Part shown: piece after piece, positions 33,488-40,727 of the stretch
Layout: every line of letters starts with the position of its first letter
Position numbering within the stretch: position 1 is the stretch's first letter
NCBI GenBank assembly: GCA_003022925.1
Contig: PXRY01000051.1
Span: 1-40,943 of the forward strand
Direction: 5' to 3'
DNA length: 40,943 nt
Origin: Halobacteriales archaeon QS_8_65_32
Lineage (GTDB): Archaea; Halobacteriota; Halobacteria; Halobacteriales; Halococcaceae
The notes under the pieces: model-generated
What the model was told of the DNA's origin: nothing
What the model saw: the letters and a program-made list of their open reading frames with translations, nothing else
Databases searched by the model: none
Program-made: the position numbers and the translations under genes

Positions 33488-35038
33488 ATGTCAGCACAGG
33501 ACACGTACATCGGAGCGATCGATCAGGGAACGACCGGAACGCGATTCATGGTGTTCGACCACGACGGCCAGGTCGTCACCAGCGCCTACGAGAGACACGA
33601 ACAGATCTATCCCGAGCCGGGGTGGGTCGAACACGACGCGACCGAGATCTGGGAGAAGACCCAGGGGGTCGTCACCGACGCGCTCGAAAGTGGGGGCGTC
33701 GACGCGGAGCAACTGGAAGCGATCGGCGTCACTAATCAACGCGAGACCACCCTCGTTTGGGATCGCGAGTCGGGCGCGCCGGTACACAACGCGATCGTCT
33801 GGCAGGACCGCCGGACGACCGACCGAGTCGAGGAGCTGGAGGCGGACGGATTGGTCGGCGAGATCCGCGAGAAGACCGGCCTCGAAGCCGACGCGTACTT
33901 CTCGGCGACGAAAGTCGAGTGGCTGTTGGACAACGCCGATCCCATCAAAACCCAGCGCGCCCGGCCGGCCGACCTGCGCGAACGCGCGGCCGACGGCGAG
34001 CTCTGTATGGGGACGATCGACGCCTGGCTCATCTACAATCTAACGGGCAATCACATCACCGAGATCACCAATGCTTCGCGGACGATGCTCTTCGATATCC
34101 ACGACGTCGACTGGGACGACGAGCTCTTAGAGGAGTTCCGGATACCCGAAGCGATGTTGCCTGATGTCCGTCCGTCCTCGGACGACGACCTTTACGGCCA
34201 TACCGACCCGGACGGCTTCTTGGGCGCGGAGATACCGGTGGCAGGGGCCTTCGGCGACCAGCAGGCGGCGCTGTTCGGCCAGACCTGCTTCGATCCGGGC
34301 GACGCGAAGAACACCTACGGTACCGGCTCGTTTTTCCTCACGAACACCGGCGAGACCGCCGAAACCAGCGAGAACGGCCTGCTGACGACGATCGGCTTCC
34401 AACGCTCGGGTGAACCGGTACAGTACGCCTTAGAGGGGGCAATCTTCGTCACCGGCGCGGCGATCGAGTGGTTGGAGGACGTTGGGCTGATCGACGACGC
34501 CGCCGACACCGAGGACATGGCTCGCAGCGTCGATTCGACCGACGGGGTGTATATGGTGCCCGCTTTCACCGGCATGGGCGCACCGCACTGGGACGGCCAC
34601 GCGCGGGGAACGATCGTCGGCATGACCCGCGGGACGAGCCCCGAACACCTCGTGCGCGCGACGCTGGAATCGATCGCCTTCCAGACTCGCGATGTCGCCG
34701 AAGCCATGGAGGCCGACACCGGCTACGAGATCGACCGGCTCCAGGTCGATGGCGGCGCGGTGAAGAACAACTTCCTCTGCCAACAGCAAGCGGACATCGT
34801 CGGCGCGGAGATCGTCCGCCCGGAGGTCGATGAGACAACCGCGCTCGGGTCGGCGTATGCGGCGGGCCTCGCGGTAGGGTACTGGGACAGCGTAAACGAA
34901 CTGCGCGAGAACTGGGCGGTCGACCGGGAGTTCACGCCCGACAGGGACGTAGAGGGCATCGACGAGCGGTACGACGACTGGCTGCGGGCCGTCGATCGCT
35001 CGCTCGATTGGGCCGAAAGCGGCGGTGGAGGATTGTAG
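33488..35038 (+). CDS. glpK: glycerol kinase
   Basis: FGGY-family glycerol kinase (516 residues) that phosphorylates glycerol to sn-glycerol 3-phosphate with ATP. The N-terminus has the phosphate motif AIDQGTTGTRFMVFD. GVTNQRETTLVWDRESG and NAIVWQDRRT bind glycerol. GTGSFFLTNTG and DGGAVKNNFLCQQQADI mark the second domain. The ATG at 33488 gives the usual length; the frame is open back to a GTG at 33410, but that part is the structured leader. It is followed directly by glpX, as in Haloferax volcanii, where glpK is needed for growth on glycerol. Confidence 0.97.
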   Translation: MSAQDTYIGAIDQGTTGTRFMVFDHDGQVVTSAYERHEQIYPEPGWVEHDATEIWEKTQGVVTDALESGGVDAEQLEAIGVTNQRETTLVWDRESGAPVHNAIVWQDRRTTDRVEELEADGLVGEIREKTGLEADAYFSATKVEWLLDNADPIKTQRARPADLRERAADGELCMGTIDAWLIYNLTGNHITEITNASRTMLFDIHDVDWDDELLEEFRIPEAMLPDVRPSSDDDLYGHTDPDGFLGAEIPVAGAFGDQQAALFGQTCFDPGDAKNTYGTGSFFLTNTGETAETSENGLLTTIGFQRSGEPVQYALEGAIFVTGAAIEWLEDVGLIDDAADTEDMARSVDSTDGVYMVPAFTGMGAPHWDGHARGTIVGMTRGTSPEHLVRATLESIAFQTRDVAEAMEADTGYEIDRLQVDGGAVKNNFLCQQQADIVGAEIVRPEVDETTALGSAYAAGLAVGYWDSVNELRENWAVDREFTPDRDVEGIDERYDDWLRAVDRSLDWAESGGGGL

Positions 35039-36169
35039 GTGACTGGGACGATCGTAGCCGGTCAGCTGATCGGGAGACTACTTTCGATCGAGTTCATCCT
35101 CGCGGCGCTCGCGGGCGGGGCCTTCGGCGCGGCGCTCGGCGCGTTGCCCGCCTTTATTTTCACCGGCTTTATGGTGGTCGCCGGCGAAGCCGCCAATCTC
35201 GCGGGCCGGGCGCTCGCTCAGGCGGGCGTCGGTGATCCCAGTACTCTGGGGACGCTCGGGATCACCGGTTCGGTGGCGTTCGGACCGCCCTTTTCACCGG
35301 CGATTAGCTTCGCCGGTGGGGCCGCCGCGGCGGCGTATGCCGCCGATCGCAACTACATGCAAAGCGGCTTCGACTTCCATAACGCGAAACACATCCCCTA
35401 CGCGCTCGGGACCAAACCCGACGTCCTCGCGGTCGGGGCGATCTTCGGCCTGATCGGCTACTGGCTTCAGACCCTCTTCGGGGGACTACTGCTCCCGTTC
35501 GATGGGATCGCGATGGGTGTCACGGTCTCGGCGCTCATCCACCGGCTCGCCTTCGGGTATCCCATCATCGGGGACACCCAGGGGTATGGCTTGCTTGACA
35601 TGAGCCCCTTCGAGAACGAGGAGATGCGCGTCGTAGGCGAGTCGGCAGCCGACGACGGCGGCGACGGGGCCATCACCGACGGCGGCACCGCGACGAGCGA
35701 TCGGTTGCTCGTCGAACCGTGGTTGCCCCACCAGTACAAGTGGGACGGCGTCGCGGCCACTGGCGCCACCGTCGGCGTGCTCGGCGGGTTCATAACTGTC
35801 GAAACCGGCTCAGTCTTCCTCATGTTCGGGATCAGCGCCGCCTCGCTGGTCTTTCTCAACTGTGGGGTCGAGCAGATTCCGGTTACTCACCACATGGCGC
35901 TGGTCGGCAGCGCCGCCGCGGCCGCGGTCGTCGCCGACGGAAGCGGCCTGATCGCCGGCGGAGCGACCCTCGGGGTGATCGTGGCCGGGATCTTCGGCAT
36001 GGGAGCTGGGCTGTTCGGCGAACTCTTCCAGCGGGTGTTCTACTCCCACAGCGACACACATTGGGATCCGCCTGCGGCGGCGATCGCCTTCGGATCGCTC
36101 GTCATCGCCGTGCTCGCCATTCTCGGTGTCTTCCCCGGTGCGTCGTACGTCCCAACATTCGGGCTCTGA
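35039..36169 (+). CDS. glpX: glycerol-operon membrane protein GlpX type (putative glycerol facilitator)
   Basis: A 376-residue membrane protein with about nine helices, very rich in Ala and Gly, and a hydrophilic loop at about residues 195-230. The GTG start directly follows the glpK stop with no gap, so the two are co-transcribed. In Haloferax volcanii a membrane gene called glpX lies in the same place after glpK and has been proposed to move glycerol; it is unrelated to the bacterial fructose-bisphosphatase GlpX. It lacks the NPA boxes of aquaporin-type facilitators, so transport is inferred from context only. Confidence 0.75.
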   Translation: MTGTIVAGQLIGRLLSIEFILAALAGGAFGAALGALPAFIFTGFMVVAGEAANLAGRALAQAGVGDPSTLGTLGITGSVAFGPPFSPAISFAGGAAAAAYAADRNYMQSGFDFHNAKHIPYALGTKPDVLAVGAIFGLIGYWLQTLFGGLLLPFDGIAMGVTVSALIHRLAFGYPIIGDTQGYGLLDMSPFENEEMRVVGESAADDGGDGAITDGGTATSDRLLVEPWLPHQYKWDGVAATGATVGVLGGFITVETGSVFLMFGISAASLVFLNCGVEQIPVTHHMALVGSAAAAAVVADGSGLIAGGATLGVIVAGIFGMGAGLFGELFQRVFYSHSDTHWDPPAAAIAFGSLVIAVLAILGVFPGASYVPTFGL

Positions 36170-36398
36170 GAACTCATCGGCCGGCCGTTTCCCGGTCGCT
36201 CGTTTCTTCGGTCGTCCGTTCTCGGGACGCTTCCGGTGTGGCTGGAATACGGGAGACGAGCGTCTCATCGAGTACATAGAACACGCGACGGCGCGACGCG
36301 AACGAGTACGGGGTACCGGCGCGTCGAGCGCGACACATCGGTCGCGGCAGGCTATGTGCTTGCGATGTTCTTCGTTGGCGACGAAAGAGTCAGCAGAA

Positions 36399-36560
36399 AC
36401 GATTTCGGGTGGGACTGAAAGGGGCCGGGCGTTCGCGGGCGCGAAGCGCCCGTTAGCTCCGGGGAGTGCTACGAGAGACACCAAGCGTCTTTCGAACGAC
36501 AGCGAGCCCCCCTGAGTCGAGCATCCGAGGGCCTCTAAATGATTCCGACGGCTCCTCACC
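36399..36560 (+). repeat. hairpin-array element E6
   Basis: Short copy, plus orientation. The head CGGGTGGGACTGAAAGGGGC begins at about 36406. One hairpin at 36436-36452 (CGGGCGC / GCGCCCG, loop GAA) follows. Next come CGTCTTTCGAACGACAGCGA and GCCCCC...GAGGGC as in E3 and E7, then GACGGCTCC near 36546. It ends 73 bases before the dehydrogenase ATG. The rest of the glpX-dehydrogenase spacer (36170-36398) holds nothing I can identify. Confidence 0.75.
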
Positions 36561-36600
36561 ACAAATACATAATAAAACCCTATTCACGCGCTCGGGTGAA

Positions 36601-36609
36601 CACTTAGTA
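36601..36609 (+). promoter_or_regulatory. TATA box of zinc dehydrogenase gene
   Basis: CACTTAGTA, 24-32 bases before the ATG at 36633. An AT-rich stretch (ATACATAATAAAA, about 36565-36577) further upstream may be a second promoter or activator site. Confidence 0.45.
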
Positions 36610-36632
36610 CCGTCGGACGAGAGACCGGACCC

Positions 36633-37664
36633 ATGCGTACCGCCGTTCTCACCGACTCGCTCGATTTCGAGACGGAAGAGCGCGACCGACCCGAACCGGG
36701 GCCCAACGACGTCCTCGTCGCGATCGGCGAGGTCGGAATCTGTGGGTCGGACGTTCACTACTACCGCCATGGCCGGATCGGCGATTACGTCGTCGAGAAT
36801 CCTATCGTGCTCGGCCACGAGACCGCAGGGGAGGTCGTCGCGGTCGGTAAGCGCGTAGTCGAACACGACCTCGGCGATCGCGTAGCGCTCGAGCCAGGGG
36901 TCCCCTGTCGGCGCTGCGGACAGTGCAAACGCGGCGACTACCACCTCTGTCCGGACGTCACGTTCATGGCCACGCCGCCGGACGACGGGGCCCTCGCCGA
37001 GTACGTCCGCTGGCCGGCGGACTTCGCCTACACCCTCCCCGAGACCGTCTCGATACGGGAAGGGGCGCTGTGCGAACCGCTGAGCGTCGGGGTTCACGCT
37101 TGCCGGCGCGGGTCGGTCGGTGTCGGCGACACGGTTGTTATAACCGGCGGGGGCCCGATCGGCCTGCTCGTCATGGAAGCTGCGCGCGCCGCTGGCGCAT
37201 CGGAGATCCTCCTCAGCGACGTCGTGCCCGAGAAACTGGTGCTCGCCGCCGACCGCGGTGCCGACCGGACGATCGACGCGAGCGAAGAGGCCCTCGAAGC
37301 GGCAGTGAACGAGTATACCGACGGCCGAGGTGCGGACGTCGCCATCGAGGCGTCGGGCGCGCCCGCTGCGATCCGTTCGGCGACCGACACCGTGCGACGC
37401 GGCGGGACGGTAGTGTTGATCGGTTTGCCGACCGACGGCGAGATCCCGCTTGATACCCTCGCAATCATCGATGACGAACTCGACGTCCACGGCTCCTTTC
37501 GCTACGCGAACACGTATCCGGCGGCGATCTCGCTGCTCGCAGACGGCACTGTCGACGTCGAGGGGATCGTCGACTTCGAGACGACGCTCGGGGACGTCGA
37601 GAACGCCTTCGAGCGTGCGATAGAACCCGAGACGGTCAAGGGGATAATCACGGTCGGCGAGTGA
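36633..37664 (+). CDS. zinc-dependent polyol/alcohol dehydrogenase (sorbitol dehydrogenase type)
   Basis: A 343-residue medium-chain dehydrogenase close to the sorbitol/xylitol dehydrogenase group. Catalytic zinc ligands are C37 (GICGSDVHYY), H62-E63 (LGHETAGEV) and E148. The structural zinc site C92, C95, C98, C106 (CRRCGQCKRGDYHLC) is complete. The cofactor motif is GGGPIGLLVMEAARAAG, followed by LSDVVPEK whose Asp favours NAD+. Its position between glpKX and dhaKLM makes glycerol, dihydroxyacetone or another polyol a possible substrate, but the sequence does not settle that. It is separated from glpX by element E6 and has its own promoter. Confidence 0.85.
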   Translation: MRTAVLTDSLDFETEERDRPEPGPNDVLVAIGEVGICGSDVHYYRHGRIGDYVVENPIVLGHETAGEVVAVGKRVVEHDLGDRVALEPGVPCRRCGQCKRGDYHLCPDVTFMATPPDDGALAEYVRWPADFAYTLPETVSIREGALCEPLSVGVHACRRGSVGVGDTVVITGGGPIGLLVMEAARAAGASEILLSDVVPEKLVLAADRGADRTIDASEEALEAAVNEYTDGRGADVAIEASGAPAAIRSATDTVRRGGTVVLIGLPTDGEIPLDTLAIIDDELDVHGSFRYANTYPAAISLLADGTVDVEGIVDFETTLGDVENAFERAIEPETVKGIITVGE

Positions 37665-37757
37665 GGCGCGCAGGCGTGAACACGGCGGGCACGGGGCCGC
37701 TCGTCCCGTTGCTCGATCGATACCGACCGAGCATCGACACGGCGTCGGCACGACGGG

Positions 37758-38207
37758 CTACAGTTTCCGGTACTCGCGGGCCTCGACCGCGGCGTTGACG
37801 ACGGATTCGACGGTCGCCTTCGGGCCCGCGGCCTCGACCGCGGCGCTGACCGCACCTTCGAGCACCGGGGCGTCCGCGATCTCGACGTCCACACCGACGT
37901 CGGCCTCAGCACCGACGGCCGCTTCCTCGATAGCGATCTCGGTGTTCATCACCGCGCTGCCGAGATCGACCAGCACAACGACGCCACCGTCACTGCCGTC
38001 ATCACCACCACCGGTGTCGTCGCTGTCGCCCGGACCGGCGACCGCTTCTTCGATGGCCTCCCGAATGTCGTTCATCGACGTGCCGATCCCACCATCGGGG
38101 TCGCCGCCGACCGCCTCGATCCGGGCGTTCCCGCCCATTTCCGACGCGACCTCGACGATACCGCGGGCGGCGCGCTCGCTGTGGGAGACGACGACCAACC
38201 CGACCAT
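37758..38207 (-). CDS. dhaM: dihydroxyacetone kinase phosphotransfer subunit DhaM
   Basis: DhaM passes phosphate from HPr to the ADP on DhaL so that DhaK can phosphorylate dihydroxyacetone at the cost of PEP. The 149-residue protein is only the EIIA-mannose-like domain: MVGLVVVSHSERAARGIVEVA, with H9 as phosphate carrier, GTSMNDIREAIEEAV, and VVLVDLGSAVMNTEIAIEEA. A Gly/Asp/Ser-rich insertion (about residues 57-72) splits the fold. Unlike E. coli DhaM it has no HPr or enzyme I domains, so separate HPr and EI proteins must come from outside the window. Its ATG directly follows the dhaL stop. Confidence 0.93.
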   Translation of the reverse strand: MVGLVVVSHSERAARGIVEVASEMGGNARIEAVGGDPDGGIGTSMNDIREAIEEAVAGPGDSDDTGGGDDGSDGGVVVLVDLGSAVMNTEIAIEEAAVGAEADVGVDVEIADAPVLEGAVSAAVEAAGPKATVESVVNAAVEAREYRKL

Positions 38208-38957
38208 TCACTCTGCCTCCTCGTTCGCCGCCGGGTCGTCGGCCGCCTCGGGATTGGTCCCGTCGGGATCGACGTCCGGCTCGGCCGGCGCGGCCGCGTC
38301 GCGCTCGGTTTCGTCGTCGAGGTAGTCTTCGGCCGTTGCCAGTAGCTCTTCGAGAACGAACAAGGTGCTCGTCGCGCCAGGGTCCTGGTGGCCGACCGAC
38401 CGCCAGCCGAGATAGGAGGCCCGGCCCTTCTTCGCGCGCAGCGGCACGGTAAAGTCGACCCCACGTTCGGCCGCGTCGACCGCCTTCCCGAGCGCTTCTA
38501 ACGGACTGAGGTCGTCGGTTTCGATCGACTTCTTGTAGGTGTGGACCGCCGGCGTCACGGCGTCGACCATCGTCTTCGCGCCGATCGGCGCGTCGCCACG
38601 GTCCTGCATCTTCTCCAGGTACGCCTCCCCGAACGCGACGGTCGTCTCGGCGGTGATTCCGCCTTCTAATTCGGCGCTCGCGGCCATGATCGAGCCCCCA
38701 TAGAGCGGCCCCGACGCCCCGCCGACCTTCGAGACAAGCGCCCTCCCGACCGCTTTCACGACATCGGTTGCCTCGCCCTCCGCCGATTCGGCCTCCTCGA
38801 CCGCTGCGCCGAAGCCCCGATTCATGTTTGCGCCGTGGTCGGCGTCGCCGATCGCCGAATCCAGGTCGGTCAGGTGCTCCTTCTCGTCGGCCAGCCGGTC
38901 GGCGACGTTCGCAATCGCGGCGAGCAGCGCCTCGCGCTCGGTGTCCGAATCTGCCAT
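38208..38957 (-). CDS. dhaL: dihydroxyacetone kinase ADP-binding subunit DhaL
   Basis: DhaL holds ADP as a fixed coenzyme that DhaM rephosphorylates. The 249-residue protein has the magnesium motif LDSAIGDADHGANMNRGF with D33, D38, D40, then KVGGASGPLYGGSIMA and AKKGRASYLGWRSVGHQDPGA, which contact the nucleotide. The last 40 or so residues are an acidic Asp/Glu/Ala/Pro tail that the usual 210-residue DhaL lacks. It starts with ATG at 38957 and abuts dhaM. The 700-base distance to dhaK, filled by two small membrane genes, suggests it may have its own promoter (CCTTACC near 38980). Confidence 0.95.
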   Translation of the reverse strand: MADSDTEREALLAAIANVADRLADEKEHLTDLDSAIGDADHGANMNRGFGAAVEEAESAEGEATDVVKAVGRALVSKVGGASGPLYGGSIMAASAELEGGITAETTVAFGEAYLEKMQDRGDAPIGAKTMVDAVTPAVHTYKKSIETDDLSPLEALGKAVDAAERGVDFTVPLRAKKGRASYLGWRSVGHQDPGATSTLFVLEELLATAEDYLDDETERDAAAPAEPDVDPDGTNPEAADDPAANEEAE

Positions 38958-39103
38958 AGCTTCGAATCATCGGGACCCGGTAAGGGCTTTTTCCTGCGGT
39001 GGTTCCAAAGTCAGCAGTAGACACGATGGAAGCGCCGATCGCTCGGTTTGTAGCAGGTCAGTGGTACGGAGGGGATCATCGAGGAACGGAGAGGGAGAGC
39101 CCG

Positions 39104-39304
39104 CTACTCTTTCGAGAAGAAAGCCATGGAGATGACTTCGAGGCTCCCGAAGATCACGAACAGCGCCGCGTTCTCGACGAATAGCGCTACGTCGTCCGGC
39201 GTGAGAAAGGTCGTTGCAGTAAGCAAGACGGTGAAGGTCACCGTCCAGACGCCGTTGAATATTGTCGCGTAGAACCATACATCACTGTCCGCCGGTGAAA
39301 CCAC
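39104..39304 (-). CDS. small membrane protein, second of a pair
   Basis: A 66-residue protein with two membrane helices (VWFYATIFNGVWTVTFTVLL and ALFVENAALFVIFGSLEVIS). It starts with GTG at 39304, three bases after the stop of the upstream small gene, so the pair is probably translated together. No family is recognised. The pair lies between dhaK and dhaL. Confidence 0.6.
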   Translation of the reverse strand: MVSPADSDVWFYATIFNGVWTVTFTVLLTATTFLTPDDVALFVENAALFVIFGSLEVISMAFFSKE

Positions 39305-39307
39305 GCC

Positions 39308-39538
39308 CTATTCCCAGTGTCGTTGCCGCTGGGTGGCCAGCGCCCAGACGTTCGAAATCACGAGAACGACGACGACGGCCGGGATGAGAGGCGAAACGAT
39401 GGGCACCAGCTGTTCGGGGGAGACGCCAACGGCGAGTGACGCGAGCAGCGCAAGGCCAACGAGCGCGCCGAGAGCGCCAGCTCCACTGACGAGTGTACCG
39501 ATCGTCCCAAGTCGGGTGCCGCGAAAGCCGGTACTCAT
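39308..39538 (-). CDS. small membrane protein, first of a pair
   Basis: A 76-residue protein with two membrane helices (LVSGAGALGALVGLALLASLAVG and VSPLIPAVVVVLVISNVWAL) and a basic end. It starts with ATG at 39538 behind an AT-rich promoter (GTATTAATTACC on the minus strand, about 39562-39574). Its own promoter suggests it is not simply part of the dha transcript. Function unknown. Confidence 0.65.
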   Translation of the reverse strand: MSTGFRGTRLGTIGTLVSGAGALGALVGLALLASLAVGVSPEQLVPIVSPLIPAVVVVLVISNVWALATQRQRHWE

Positions 39539-39561
39539 CGACCGTATCGCTAGATAGTAGC

Positions 39562-39574
39562 TGGTAATTAATAC
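39562..39574 (-). promoter_or_regulatory. TATA region of the small membrane pair
   Basis: GTATTAATTACC on the minus strand, centred about 30 bases before the ATG at 39538. A short inverted repeat (GACAC / GTGTC, 39583-39598) lies just before it. Confidence 0.5.
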
Positions 39575-39669
39575 TCGTTCTGGACACCTACCAGTGTCTG
39601 CCGGTTAGCAGTCAGTGTTTTTCCCCCATAGCGCCTACGACCGGAGAGACAGAAAACGAAGGACAGCTG

Positions 39670-40677
39670 TTAGTCGGTGACGGTCAACGCAGGGGTATCG
39701 GCGGGCGCGGCGAGCAACTCCTTCGTCTCGTCGTCGAGTTCGAGTACCGTGACCGAACAGCCACACATGTCGAGCGAGGTCATGTAATCGCCCACCCAGG
39801 CGTCCCATGTCTGTAGCCCGCGCTCGTCGAGCAACTCCTGCACCCGGCGGTTGACGATGAACAGCTCCGAGAGTGGTGTGCCACCCATCCCGTTGACGAT
39901 CATCGCGACCTCCGCGCCGTCTGCGGGATCGACGTCCTCCAAGACGGCTTCGGTAAGGTGATCGGCGACCGCATCGGCGCTCATCGCCTCGGTGCGTTCG
40001 GTGCCCGGCTCGCCGTGGATACCGATGCCGAGTTCGATCTCGTCTTCGCCGAGGTCGAAGGTCTCCTCGCCCTTCTCGGGGGTGATACAGGAGGTGAGCG
40101 CCATGCCCATCGTCCCCACGTTGTCGACGACGGTCTGTGCTGCTTGTCTCACTTCTTCGAGGTCGTCGCCCCGGGCAGCGGCCGCGCCCGCCGCCTTGTG
40201 GACGAAGATCGTCCCACAGACCCCCCGGCGACCGGAGGTGTACAGCGAGTCCTCAACAGCGACGTCGTCGTTGACGACAACCTGAGCGATGTCGAGGTCG
40301 TCGGCTTCCATCCCGGCCATCTCGCCGGCGGTCTCGAAGTTCATAACGTCGCCTTCGTAATTCTTGATCACCATGAGCACGCCCGCCCCGCCGTTGCACG
40401 CGGTGATCATCTCCTCCAGTTGGTCGGCGGTCGGGGAGGTGAAGACCTCGCCGGCCGCCGCGCCGTCCAACATTCCCTCTCCCAGGTAGCCCGCGTGGGT
40501 CGGTTCGTGGCCGCTGCCGCCGCCGCTGACGATGCTGACTTCACCGTCGACCGGAGCGTCGGCGCGCACGAGAACGTCCGTTCCCTCCACCCGGCGGACC
40601 TGTTGGGGGTAGGCGGCGACCATCCCTCGGAGCATCTCGTCAACGTAGGCGTCGGGCTCGTTGATGAGTTTCTTCAT
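39670..40677 (-). CDS. dhaK: dihydroxyacetone kinase subunit DhaK
   Basis: DhaK binds dihydroxyacetone covalently and receives phosphate from DhaL-ADP. The 335-residue protein starts MKKLINEPDAYVDEMLRGMV as in E. coli DhaK. It has the substrate loop SGGGSGHEPTHAGYLGEG at about residues 51-68, KNYEGDVMNFETA, and the active-site His in GIGIHGEPG (H221). I chose ATG 40677 rather than the ATG at 40692: a TATA box at 40704-40711 places the transcript start near 40680. Two small membrane genes separate it from dhaL. Element E7 ends about 50 bases upstream. Confidence 0.95.
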   Translation of the reverse strand: MKKLINEPDAYVDEMLRGMVAAYPQQVRRVEGTDVLVRADAPVDGEVSIVSGGGSGHEPTHAGYLGEGMLDGAAAGEVFTSPTADQLEEMITACNGGAGVLMVIKNYEGDVMNFETAGEMAGMEADDLDIAQVVVNDDVAVEDSLYTSGRRGVCGTIFVHKAAGAAAARGDDLEEVRQAAQTVVDNVGTMGMALTSCITPEKGEETFDLGEDEIELGIGIHGEPGTERTEAMSADAVADHLTEAVLEDVDPADGAEVAMIVNGMGGTPLSELFIVNRRVQELLDERGLQTWDAWVGDYMTSLDMCGCSVTVLELDDETKELLAAPADTPALTVTD

Positions 40678-40703
40678 GTCGAATGGTACCATTCGGCTAC
40701 AGC

Positions 40704-40711
40704 TATTAAAC
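40704..40711 (-). promoter_or_regulatory. TATA box of dhaK
   Basis: CGTTTAAT on the minus strand, 27-34 bases before the ATG at 40677 and between dhaK and element E7. It supports the shorter DhaK start. Confidence 0.6.
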
Positions 40712-40727
40712 GTTCCTCCGCGAGGGA

